Source of the DNA: Mesaphorura yosii
Taxonomy: Eukaryota > Arthropoda > Collembola > Poduromorpha > Tullbergiidae
Length of the DNA stretch: 64,000 nucleotides
Assembly: GCA_009869945.1 (NCBI GenBank)
Contig: WIXG01000327.1
Location: 1-64,000, forward strand
Reading direction: 5' to 3'
Shown in pieces: positions 43,717 through 54,701 of the stretch (position 1 is its first letter; each line of letters opens with the position of its first letter). Below the pieces are notes generated by a model. That model was not told the DNA's origin and did not search any database. It saw nothing but the letters and a program-made list of their open reading frames with translations. Both the position numbers and the translations under genes were made by a program.

Positions 43717-44558
43717 TTAGTGGCCGCCTCCATACCCGTACCCCGACCCATAACCCCCTCCATAAGTCGGGAGCTGCTGCTGCTGCTGGTTATTGTAGTA
43801 CTGGTTATTGTAGTACTGATTATTATTGTAGTAGTCTTTCTGGTCCTGCTGTTGCTGATTATTATAATAGTTTTGATTATTGTAGTAGTAGTCTTTCTGG
43901 TCCTGTTGCTGCTGATTATTGTAATAGTTTTGATTATTGTAGTACTCCTGGTTGTAGTTTTGGTTGTTGTAGTAGTCTTGTTGCTGCTGCTGATTGTTAT
44001 AGTAAGAATTGTATTTCTGCGCTTGGTAGTTGGAGTACCGTGAACCGAAATTGTAGACGGGTGAGTAGTTGTTGCTGTATTGGGGGCGCTGATATTGCTG
44101 GTAGCCTCCGTATCCTCCGGCGTACCCCTGCCCATACCCTCCATACTGCTGCTGGGGGTAGTAGTAAACAGGGTAGTAGATGGTTGTTGTAGACCCACCG
44201 TACCCGTACCCGTAGTCTCCTCCACCGTACCTTTGAGTTAGAATTAGGAATGGTCGTTAGAAGTGAGTCCCTTTGTTTGCCCCCGCAAAAAAAAAATTCA
44301 TAAAACACTCACTTTCCGCCCTTGTTCTTGAAGAAGCTGCGTTTCGAACGAGTGGGGGCTGGCTTCGTGTCCACCGCCGGCGCTGGAGCCATTGTTGTGG
44401 TGGTGGTTGTAGTTGGCTCCTCCGCTGCCATCACAACGGCGGCGGCGAGGAGGACCTGTAAAGTGGCGACTTTGTTAGAAAAACTGCAAACTGAAAGATC
44501 AAAATTCAGAGACGAACGAGAATTCACTCACCATCGAGAAGATTGTTGTGGAATGCAT
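43717..44558 (-). CDS. Secreted Tyr/Asn/Gln-repeat (prion-like) structural protein
   Basis: Minus-strand exons 44558-44532 (MHSTTIFSM), 44455-44313 and 44230-43717; 227 residues. Signal peptide MHSTTIFSMVLLAAAVVMA, then Thr/Pro-rich (EEPTTTTTTTMAPAPAVD) and a possible RSKR furin site before SFFKNKGGK. The rest is low complexity. First comes a GYG/YYPVYYYPQQQYGGYGQGY block. Then tandem repeats built on YYNNQ and QQQQDQKDYYYNNQ give a domain almost wholly of Tyr, Asn and Gln. It closes with GGGYGSGYGYGGGH. Such composition is prion-like and suits phase separation or fibre formation outside the cell. TATA box at 44645-44652. Confidence 0.86.
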
Positions 44559-46662
44559 CTTGCGGTGCTTGTGGCTAGGATTTCACTTTTGATCGTGTTC
44601 ACGGTGTCCGAGAGAATTGCGTGGCCAGGACAGTGGTCGGTCCCCTTTTATACGCCCGTGCACGAGCAGTAGTACAGTGGTTATTCTTAACCCTTAATTG
44701 GAAACGGATGAAGGACCTTAATTGAAAGTGCACACTGCCAGGCTCAAGGCTCACGACCGGAAAACAACCGAGAAGGCCAGCAGTCGATCATCAGCGGACA
44801 GGCTCACTGTACGGTGAAGCAATTACGGGTTATATTTAACCACCCCTCAAAGAGCTTGGCCTCCATTTGCACAAGGTCGAGGCGCAGGAAGACGGAGACT
44901 TACAGAAGTGCAGGAGACACTTTGACATTGCCATTGAGGAAATTGAGAATCTTTTTGTTTGTACACTGCTGGCTGATACTCGGAGGAGCCTCGAAAGTGA
45001 GCCGGGCTATTTTTAGTGTTCGGGCCCTTGGAAGAGTCTCTTGCTGACCTAGAGAGTAAATATGATGGAGACTTTCCGCCGTGCACCACGCGATCTCTGT
45101 GCGGGATGAAGGGAGTGCTATTTTTAGCACGCTGGCCTTTTCTGAGACGGTAAGAAGTGCACCACTCCGCAGGAGCTTCCTCTAGTGAGACTCGCTGGCA
45201 GACCCTTATCCATGATGCGAGTTCGAGCACAGAATTACTAACCAAGAATTCTCATTTAGTAATTCTGTAAGTTCGAGCGAATGAACCAATCAACTACATT
45301 TCTTTCGCTAAAACCACCACCAACGACTTTTATTTTCAAATACTCAAGTGTGTGTATCAAAAAAGAGGAACCAAGTGACAAGACAGTCCTGCATGTAAAA
45401 GTACCATACGCCTAGTAAATATTAAGTTAGTAAATTGTTTAGGAAACCGCTTCGCGCGCGCGAATTAGGAACTGCTCGTTTACGCATCAGAATTCAGTTG
45501 TGTGAAGGAACTGCTTAGAATTCTTAATTCTTAGGACAATTACTTGTTTGAGATTACTCCCTTTTTTTGTAGGAACCCACGATTGACCCTTAATTAGTGT
45601 TAATAAATACGAATTACGATTTACGAATTACAAGATTGCGATTTCTTGATGGAATGACGTCACCAAAGGAATTCTCACCAACCACCACCTCGATGATGTT
45701 GTTCGACTCCTTGGGGTTTGAGCACTGGGCGACGGTTGGTTGAGTGGTTTCTTTGGTGAGGGTTGTATGCTAATTTTAATTCATAAAAATGTCACTACAC
45801 GTAATCCTAAATTCCTATCTTATTTTTTAAGAAGTCTTGGATGCGAGGTTGATGATTGCTCTTTGGGTAAAGCCAAAAGATTGGATTTTTTTGAGAAGCT
45901 CTGCTGCTGCCACTGCCCCCACTCAATCAAGGGGGATTATTGCGTAGAAAAATTTGTTTGCACTCCTCCGTGGAAATTCGACCCCCTCCGCCTGAAAAGG
46001 AAATTAAGTAGGCTACTCAGACTCGAATCTGAAAGTGATGGCCGGAATACAATTTGAAAACAAAATTTAGCATGATAAAAAACGAGCGTTTTTATTTCAA
46101 ACGAAAAAACAGTACAAACACATAACAAAAAAAAACATAAATAAATTTAAAAAATGGTGATGCTAAAAAAAGAACCATACGAGCATGGGTTCGTGTGTTA
46201 GGAATCAGGGTACCGGACTTAAATCATAAAATTATAAACTAAAATGGTAATAATTAGAGAGAGCGTTATCACAACGACGACGACGGCGGTAAAATACCAT
46301 AAAATCATAAATTAGTAAAAAAAAAATTAAAACAGAGAGAGGTTATACTTGTTAGAGAGAGAAGCTCAAATCCTTACCTCATTTCTTTTTAAATACGTGT
46401 ACGCTAAGAGAGTTCCTTTCTACTAATTAAAAATTCCTAAGTAGAGTAGTTGCGAGGTTTTCTTTTGCTTGAATCTTGTGTTTTGGTCGTGGATGTAGAG
46501 TTTTTTTTCGCGGTGAGAATAGGGAGAGTCGCCCGACGCTTTCTCCTTCTGTACGGTCGCCGGGAAAATACTTTTCAAAAAATACTCGATAATCGGGAAC
46601 ACCCCTTTGGTAAAATTCGTGGTGTGCTCGTGTCATAGTCTTGGTAGCCTAGTCATAATCTT
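44559..46662. other. Intergenic region and zfh-2 3' UTR
   Basis: Left part holds the 44.6 kb promoter. From about 46080 to 46662 the sequence is AT-rich, with TTTATT at 46091-46096 (minus AATAAA), probably the zfh-2 3' UTR end. No gene recognised at 45.2-46.0 kb. Confidence 0.5.
44645..44652 (-). promoter_or_regulatory. TATA box of the Tyr/Asn/Gln-repeat gene
   Basis: TATAAAAG on the minus strand, about 90 bases upstream of the ATG at 44558. Confidence 0.6.
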
Positions 46663-49600
46663 CTAAAGGGAGTCATCCTCCTCATCATCGTCGCAGCAGT
46701 CCGAGTCATCGATTGGGCGTTGGCCACCTGCAATACAAAATTCACAAAAGAATAAGGGCACTGCACAGACTCCCAGCACCCGAAATCTATTAAATAGCTT
46801 ACCCATCATCGCCCCTCCATAGCTCCTCTTCCCACTCAAATCCAGCACCCCTCCCCCACCGCAGTCCATCTCCTGCCCATTCCCCTCCAACTCCTCTATT
46901 CCATCCACATCCAGCCCGTCCTCCCCATGCTTCGTAACCAAGTGTGATTCAAGCGCTGACTTGACTTTGAATATAGCCGAGCAGTACGGGCACTTTTTAT
47001 TAATGACTTGAGAATGAGCCCTGTACTGTCCTTTTCTCTCCCTCGCCCTCGTATTCTGAAACCAGACCTGAACAACTCTTTTCTTGAGATTGACCTCCCT
47101 CGCTATTTGTTCGAGCATCTTCCTACTAGGATTGGACTCTAACTGGTATTTCTGGTACAAATAGTCTAGTTGCTCTGGTAATATAGTTGTACGTAATCTC
47201 TTATCCCGAGGGGGTTGTTGATTATGGTCTTCATCCTCAGTTAAGTCTTCGGTGCTGTACTTGCGTTTTAGACTTGTCTCGTTTGAGGAGTTGGAGAGCT
47301 GGTCGAAGAGCTGTTGCTGCGGGGGTTGCTGATGGGGTTTGAAGAGGCCCGCTCCTACGGCTGTGGGGTTCGATTGTAAGTTGATTGGCTGCTGCTGAAA
47401 GAGTTGATAAGGGAGGTTAGGCTGCATCACTGGGAGGTCTATCTTAAAAGGGTGCTGCTGGTTTGACAGGTCCAATTTAAACTGCTGCGGATACTCAATT
47501 TTGGCCTCCTGCCTCTGCTCCGTTTTCTGCCCCAGATTCCCTGGCTGATCAAACCCCATCAAATGCTGGAGTTGGTGCTCCCTCCACTGCTCGAAATTAT
47601 TGTAGTGTACACCACACTTTTCACACCCATACTCTTCTCTCTTCTCTTGAAGTTGAACCGGCTGCTGGGGGCTGTCATCACTCTGACTGGACTCCTCACT
47701 CCCCCCACTGTTATTCAGCTTACAAGCCACCTGAGCAGCCGCCGCCTGGGCCTGAGCCGACCTCTTCGCATCCTCCTCTTTAAAACAGTGTGTTTTCTGG
47801 TGCCTGATTAATTCGTAATACCTTTGGAATACGAGCAAGCACTTTTTGCACTGGTAATTCAAGCCGGGGGTTCGCTGGAATCTGTTCTCCTCCCCTGTAG
47901 AAGCTGTAGATGATGGAGGAGTTGATGCAGCCGGCAACTCAACTGGTGGCTGATTCTCGTAAACCTTACGTGCCTTCTGCCTCGCGTTCTGGAACCAGAC
48001 AACAATTACCCTTGGACTGAGCCCTAGCAATTTAGACAAGTATTCAAGATCGTCATCTTTAGGGTAGGCGTTGTTCTCGAAAAACTCCTGCAGCACTTTG
48101 ATCTGGTAGTCGGTGAAGCGTGTGCGATTAGCTCTCTTTCCAGAGCTCAGCCCACTAATTGAATTACTTGAGCTTAGTGGTGGTGTTGTCAGACCACTAC
48201 TCGTAGGAGATGGACTCGGACTCTGTAGTAGTGGGATTGGAGTGGTTGATGGGGGTGGGAGCATGTCGGGGACGTCCTGCTTCTTCCTTTTCTTCCCCTT
48301 CTTTGATACTGTACTGGGCTTCTCTGACTCCTCCGATTCAGAATCGTACCTCTGCTGCCCCTGGTGAGATTGTGATGAGTAGTAAGCGAGTAGATTGTTG
48401 CTGTTGAATTGTTGCAGGTTTTGGAGTGTTAACCCTAAATTTTGGGGTGCGGGTTGGTAGGCGGCCGCTAGCAGAGAGCCGTGCTGCTCTTTCCCGTTAA
48501 ATCCTGTAGATGGTGTTGGTGGCTGCTGGATGATGGGTATTTTAACCTCCTCTTGAACCTGAACCTTCAACTCCTCCTTCCCACCGCCACCGATGGACTT
48601 CAACTCCTCCTTCTGCTGATACCCCTCCACACCAACACCTTCAATCACCCCAACCCTCGCCTCCCCCGTCTTCTCGTACTCTTCCAAATTCAAAGTAGTG
48701 CTCGGAGGATTACTAAAGTTATAAGGACTGTCCTTGTTCCTCTGACGCTCTTTAAAAAGAGTGTTCCTAAACCAGTGTTTAATCACTTTCGGCGGTAATC
48801 CTGACTGAAGGGCCATCGATTGGATCTGCTCTTCAGAAGGAGAATTATTAATGTCAAAGTGTGCTCGGAGTACTTTTAATTGGTCGTCGGTGATGCGGGT
48901 TCGGGCGCGTTTGGCGGGTTGCTGTACAGCGGGTGGTGGTTGCTGTGGAGCTGGAGTAGGCTGCTGCTGCTGCTGAGGTTTGTACTCCTTATTTAAGAGT
49001 TCTTGCAGCTTTGCATCCGAGCCAAAGCCGGGGATGAACGGTGGAGGGCCACCTGCATTTGCGCTTGGTTGCTGCTGAAACTGGCCAAACCCCATGCCCA
49101 TGCTTAACAGTTGCTCCGTCGAGGGGTTTCCTTGCCCGTAGCCAGGTGGCATCATCATCAGACTCGCCGCTGCTGCTTGCGATTGGCCCATGGAAGATTG
49201 CTGCTGCTGGGCAGCAACCTGCGCTGCGACCGCCGCCAGAAACAATCCAGGATTCAGTATGGAGCCGAACTGGGTCATTTGATTAAGTAGGTCTTGTAGT
49301 TGTAATTCTTGCTGTGATTGTTCCGGCTGCTGCTCCACATCACCACTCTCCACTGCAGCAGCAGTCGCTGGGGGCTCCACTTGCGCTTTTAGTCTTGTCT
49401 CCTCCCACTTCTTCCTAAACCCCTGCGCGTACTCCTCCACCATCCCAAAATCAATCTGGTCATTGTGGACTTCTTCTAAATGGGATTTCAGGATCCAAAT
49501 GGAGCTAAAAACATGGCCACAATAAGTACATTCTGATTTGATGAGTTCGGGGTAGAGTTCTTGTAGGTCATCCTCATCAGATAAGAGTCTTGTGCTCGTG

Positions 49601-52600
49601 TTGTACTCGTTGTACTGCATGGCCACTTCAAAACCGTAAGATTGGAGGATGTGTTTGTAGAGTGAAGAGCGGTGATGGGGCTGTTGAAGGGCACGCTGAT
49701 CGTCGTCGCTGCTGACCACCGTTGGTGGTTTCTCAGTTTGCTCCTCAGTTGTCTGCTGCTGCCCGGTTTCTCCCCCGACCACCGCCTGCCTCGTCACCAA
49801 ATCAACCTGCTGTCCCTGAACCTCTTGTAACTTGCTAGCCCGAGTTTGATGCAAAACACTCCTCATGTGGATGTCTAATGTGCTTCCTTGGGTGTAAGCC
49901 ACCCTGCAAATATTGCATTTGAATGGTTTTCTACTCGCATCCTCATCGGGTGGTGTGGCTGCCGTTGGTGAACTCGACTGCTGTCCACTCGTAGGGATCT
50001 GGATTTGTGGTGGCTGATCAAAGCTCTGCTGCTGAGCCGCTCCTGGAAGACTCGGCTCTACAATACTCGCCCCCTCACTACTCGAAATAGTCGAGCTCCC
50101 CATCCCAGAACTTGAACTACTCGCATTCTTCAACTTGTGCAGATGGCTCACACTATTAAAGTGAACGAGTAGTATGTTCTTCTGTGTGAAAGACTCCTTA
50201 CACACCTCACACTTGTAAGGTCTGTTGGGGTCTAAATACTTTTCAAGGGGGTAGTTTAGTTTCTCTCCCTTTCTATGTAATAGTGTCTTATTATGAGAGG
50301 TCAAGTAGGACTGACGAGTGAACGCGAGTTTACAGCGATGACACTTGTACTTCCTGCTTGGATCGTTGTAGTTGTCCTCAGCTAGAGGGGGGCTGTTCAA
50401 ATAGTCTTCTAGCTGGTGTTGGCCTCCATTTGAATTATTTGAGTCTGAGTCTGAATCTTCTAAAGCAGCCACTGCACTGCACTCATGCCTCTCCAATCCT
50501 TGAATGGATCTGAATGATTTACCACATTTGGAACACTTGCTAGCATCCCTTATCAAATGATACTGGGAATGGAGCTGGAGCTTGTCTAGTGTTTTAAAAG
50601 CTAACGAGCACTGATTACACCTGTACTTGTAGACGTGGCGTTCACTTATTAGTACTTGCTGTTGTTGGTGGTCTACGATGGGTGCTCCTCCGATGCGGGC
50701 GTGCTGTGCTGCGTAGTGCTCCTGGACCTGTACTCCACTCTGGAATTGGGCCCCGCAGCCCCAGCAGCTGTAGAACAACTGCCCCTGGAGTGTTTTAATG
50801 GTAAAGTGGTTGAATTGTAGCTGGTGCTTGAATAGCAATTCATAGCTATTAAATCCAGTGTTGCAGATGGTGCAATGTGGCGATGGTTGACTCTCCTGAT
50901 GGTCGTCTTCACTATCTTCATCCTCCTCCGACTCTTCCCTCTGCTGCTGCTGAATTATGCGTGTAGGTTTAGACTTGCACCTCTTCCTCCTACTCACTTC
51001 GGGCTCCTCTTCTAATTGAACTAACTGTAGTAGTCTGTTTAGACCTTCTCTGCTGACCTGGTGTGTGTTTATGACGTGATGCTCCAGGCCCGATTTGGTG
51101 CTGTGTGGGAGCTGGCAGAGTGGGCAGAGATGGTCTTTACCTGTGCTCGTAGTTGGGGTGGATGTTATCAGCTGCCTTGCTGCTGTGAAATCGGAGGAGG
51201 AAGCTGATGATGAACCAGAGTGCTGAGTGAGCAAGTGGTTCTGTAACAATGACTCCTGCTCTGTTGAATACTCGCAGTAGGGGCAGTTGAAACTCGTTAG
51301 TGCGGATTTGAGGACGCTGAGGCGGTGCTGTGGAGGAGCCGGTTTCTCTCCTGCGCGCGGAAATAATGAGGGTTACTCTCCACTTACAGAATTGAATTTA
51401 CTTGAGCTTACCGAATGCTGGGGCCCTCCCCGGGCTCGATGCGGAGCGGACGCTCGACCCTGACGAGCTTCCCGGTCTCGTTAATTCCTCGTTAGAGTGC
51501 TCTTGGTCTATTAGGCGGAATGGGTGGGTCAGTCCACCGGGGTGGAGCTGCTCGAGTTGAGAGTGCTTCGGGGACCTGGAAACGATAGATGGGTGTGAAC
51601 GAGTCGAGCGGAAGAGAACCGGCCCAGAATTTCAGGCTCCCAGAACCGGGGAAAAAGTCGGATTCGACAAAAAAATACTCCAGGAAAATTTTCAGAGTCG
51701 GATTCGACAAAATTACTCGCCCAGGAAAATTTTCAAAGTCGGTTTCAACAAAAAACTGCCGGGAAAATTCAAATACTCACCTCCCATGCTGCAACACCGC
51801 ACCTCGTCCCCTCCCACTCCACCCACACCACTGGCAGTAATAGCTCCTCCACTCTACACCCCCATCCATCTCCAACAAGAATTGAAGTAGTCCAGCCATC
51901 CCCTCATGCCCCCTCGCACCAGCATGAACCTGCATCTTGTGCATCGAATTGGTGTAGTAGTCGCAGGTGTTACACCTCAACTGCACGGGATTCGCATTAT
52001 TATTGTTCCTCCACTCTCTCCCCCCTTCTCTAAGGTGGTTAACATGTTGTAAACGTTGCAGGTGCTTATCAGTCTTGCAGTGGAGCTGGAAGTTGGCTTT
52101 CAAATTCGTTTTATAACTGCAGAGTTTGCAGGTGTAGTTGTTGTTTAGTATAATTAATTCATTGTCGTTCTTTGTCCTATCCTGATTGAGATGGTTATTC
52201 AGTTGTTCTAGAGTGTCGGCGCCATACGAGTTGCAGATGCAGCACTGGAAAACATTCGTGGGGTTTGGGTGAGGTGGGTCGGGAGGAGGGTCCATCTCGG
52301 AGGGGGTTAACCCGTCTTCCTGTAGTTGTTGTGGTTGACCTGAGAGCATCTGTATTAAGAGTGCTTGATTGTAAGCGATATCAGCCAACTCAGACTCGGA
52401 TGGTCCCTGCCCCTGAACTTGTACTTGGCCCTGCTGGATCATCTGCTGCTGGAGCTGTTGTAGGAATCCTGCAGCTGCAATACTCGCCTCCACGTTTGGA
52501 GAGGCTGACTGCTGCTGCGCGATAAGTTGAAGGGCCTGCAGATGCTGCATGTGCTTAACGTTCTGCTGCAGTACGCACATGTTATGAGTGTGCTTCTCCG

Positions 52601-54356
52601 AGGTCATGTGGATCCTTAGATTTCTCGCAACGTTAGTTTCATAGTTGCAGACGTCGCAGCGGAAACTCGGCCTCGGTTTGTTTGGTGTAGGAGTTCTTAC
52701 AGGTGCTGGACTTGGAGGAGGTTGCTGTACGGGGCTCGGCTGTGGCTGCTGTTGAGGAGGTGCCACAACAACAGGAGACTTGGCCCCCGGACTAAATAAA
52801 CCCTCACTACTGCAAACCCCCGCCTGCAACTCCTGCATATTGTTCAGGTGCTTATCTGACTGCATATGTATGCTCAGATTTCCTTTAGTAGTTGTAGAGT
52901 AATTACATACTTCACACCTATAAGGCTTATAACCGCAGGTGTACGTCTCCCCACGAGCTAGACGGGGGTGGGGTTGAGATGCTATGCAGTACACACACTG
53001 GGTCTCTGATTCCGGGTGCTTCTCCTTCATGTGGATTTCTAGAGTTTCCTGGTACTTGTAGTGCCAGTTGCATTTTGGGCACTTTAACGTTTTGCAGCTG
53101 TTGCGGGTGTGTTGGTTTAGTCCCAGTCTTGAACTGTTTAGGATTAGTTCACATTTGGTGCATTCTAGTCCACTCGGTCTCCCAGAAGTGTGCTCGGGGC
53201 AGACTCCTATTGTGGTGCCGGTGATGTAGTTGTGTTGTTGCTGCTGCTGTACAGGAGGAGTTGGGCTGGAGTCTGGACTTGAACTTGAGTTGGAGTGGGG
53301 CCCGGCTGCAGAAGGTGATTTACGCAGGTCCATCCCCTGCCCGGGACTTGGAAGGGGTTTGAGATCGATCGTTGGAGGTGCAGTCCTCGAGTGCTGCTGC
53401 AGCAATTCTTCAAGTCCCTGTCCCCTATCAGCCCTCCTCTGCACCGGCTCCAGAAAATGAATCATCACCTCCTTCCTCCCCACCAGCTGGAGTATAGCTG
53501 ACTGATTCTCTTCCACCAAACTGATCTCTACGTCGTTCAGCTCGAACCCGTGCTCCTGGGAAGAATGGGTTAAAAAGGACTTTCCGTACCCAAAACTGAG
53601 TTTACAGATGAAGCACATGAGGATTGGTTTAGCTGTGGATCCTGCGGCGCTATTCAAAGGCCTTCCCCCTTCTCTAACGCTGTAGACCCTATACGAGTGC
53701 ATCTCCGGGTTGGACTTGGCTAAATAGTGAGCTGAAGCTAAACGAGGTAAGTCTTGAAGGTCTGTGCACCCGAATTGTTCAGTACTTGAATTTGAATCTT
53801 CTATGATGTAGGCGGATCCGTCCGGGTTGTAGACTATCTTGCCGGGGAAAGGGGAGACGTCTGGGCTGGAGGTGCAGGAGGGGGTTGAGGGCCGGCGGTG
53901 GGCCCCAGTGCTCTTATAATTACTTAGACTATTTGCTGCTGCTGTCGAGTTGCTAGGAACTTGGAGTTGAAGTTGATTGGCGGAGGCGGCGGCGAGATGT
54001 GCCTGATTCGCTGCGGCGAAGAAGGCGGCCAGGTCGAGTGGGGGTTGCTGCGAAGGAGGAGGCCCCGGTGGAGGAGTCGAGTTTGGTTGAGAGGGGCTCA
54101 CAGAAGATGGGGTTGAGGTCCGAGAGCAGTTCTGATCCTGCCTCGTGTCTTGTAAGAGCTGTCTCGACTGCCCCTCAATTAACCCCGTCTTTCCTCCTCC
54201 ATTCTCCTGCCCCCCTCCCCCCGAAGTGTGGACCCCCTTCCCCGCCATTGTAATGACCCCTCCCGTCGCGGAGTCATCTTGTAGTACTTTGTGATTCGTA
54301 ATCATCTTTGTGGTCGTGGTCGTGGTGTGGTCGTCCTGCTGCTGGTCGGGGATCAT
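46663..54356 (-). CDS. zfh2: ZFHX/zfh-2-type zinc finger homeobox transcription factor
   Basis: Nuclear DNA-binding regulator of neural and appendage development in flies. Minus-strand exons 54356-51781, 51575-51412, 51350-46803 and 46727-46663; phases agree and give 2450 residues (fly zfh-2 is about 3000, human ZFHX3/4 about 3600). About 20 C2H2 fingers are spread along the protein, for example YRCEVCNYSTTTKGNLSIH, FRCDVCNYETNVARNLRIH, FNCPYCEYSTEQESLLQNH and YKCEVCKESFTQKNILLVH. Three homeodomains follow. HD1 (~1729-1790) has ARTRITDDQLKVLRAHFD and KHWFRNTLFK. HD2 (~1988-2043) has NRTRFTDYQIKVLQEFF and VVWFQNARQK. HD3 (~2295-2353) has LRTTILPEQLDYLYQKY and VQVWFQNTRARERK. Three homeodomains, not four, fits arthropod zfh-2. 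Gln-, Ser- and Pro-rich linkers separate the domains. A VLDLSGKR motif (PLDLS-like, possible CtBP binding) sits near the C-terminus, which ends very acidic. The last intron (46728-46802, 75 nt) is stop-free and in frame. Confidence 0.96.
51630..51775 (-). repeat. Degenerate ~40-bp tandem repeat in a zfh-2 intron
   Basis: Three units start at about 51656, 51696 and 51737, each containing AGTCGGATTCGACAAAA or a close variant, preceded by CAGGAAAATTTTCA. The spacing is 40-41 bases. It fills most of the intron 51576-51780. Confidence 0.75.
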
Positions 54357-54359
54357 CTC

Positions 54360-54467
54360 TCATACGATTAAGTCTCCGCCAGTGAGGACTGTGAATTCGA
54401 GTGGTTGATTGGCTTCCGAGCTGGCTTCTCTATCCTTATTCTGCTGCTGCTGCATTGCGTCTTGCAT
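54360..54467 (-). promoter_or_regulatory. Upstream ORF in the zfh-2 leader (35 codons, same frame)
   Basis: ATG at 54467 opens a 35-residue frame (MQDAMQQQQNKDREASSEAN ... GGDLIV) ending in TGA at 54360-54362. This is one codon (GAG) before the main ATG and in the same frame. A TAA directly precedes the upstream ATG. It could limit translation by reinitiation or, if the TGA were read through, extend the protein. Confidence 0.55.
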
Positions 54468-54635
54468 TTACAATTACCCTAGCTGGATTTCGCTTAAACT
54501 TTACCCTTAATTTTCTTATAAGTAGTACTTTGGAGTTTTGCTTTTGCTTGCGGTAGTTTAGGAACTTTGAGTTTTGAAGTAGAAGTTTGTGTGTGATTCA
54601 GGGCATCTTGGCGGAGGCTGTCTCCAGAACGGGTA

Positions 54636-54701
54636 TCATATCGTCCGGTTCTCGGGAACGTTGCCGGTGCCCTTAACGAATGAGGAGTTGGAGGCCATCA
54701 T
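54636..54701 (-). promoter_or_regulatory. Second upstream ORF / leader exon of zfh-2
   Basis: A probable 3' splice site (CTCTACGCAG) at about 54739 starts the leader exon. Its frame LASVGWSSPLKMMASNSSFV ... ENRTI stops at 54636. The ATG at 54701 would give 21 residues. The frame is open back to the splice site, so the upstream exon could instead encode a longer peptide. That exon was not found. Confidence 0.4.
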
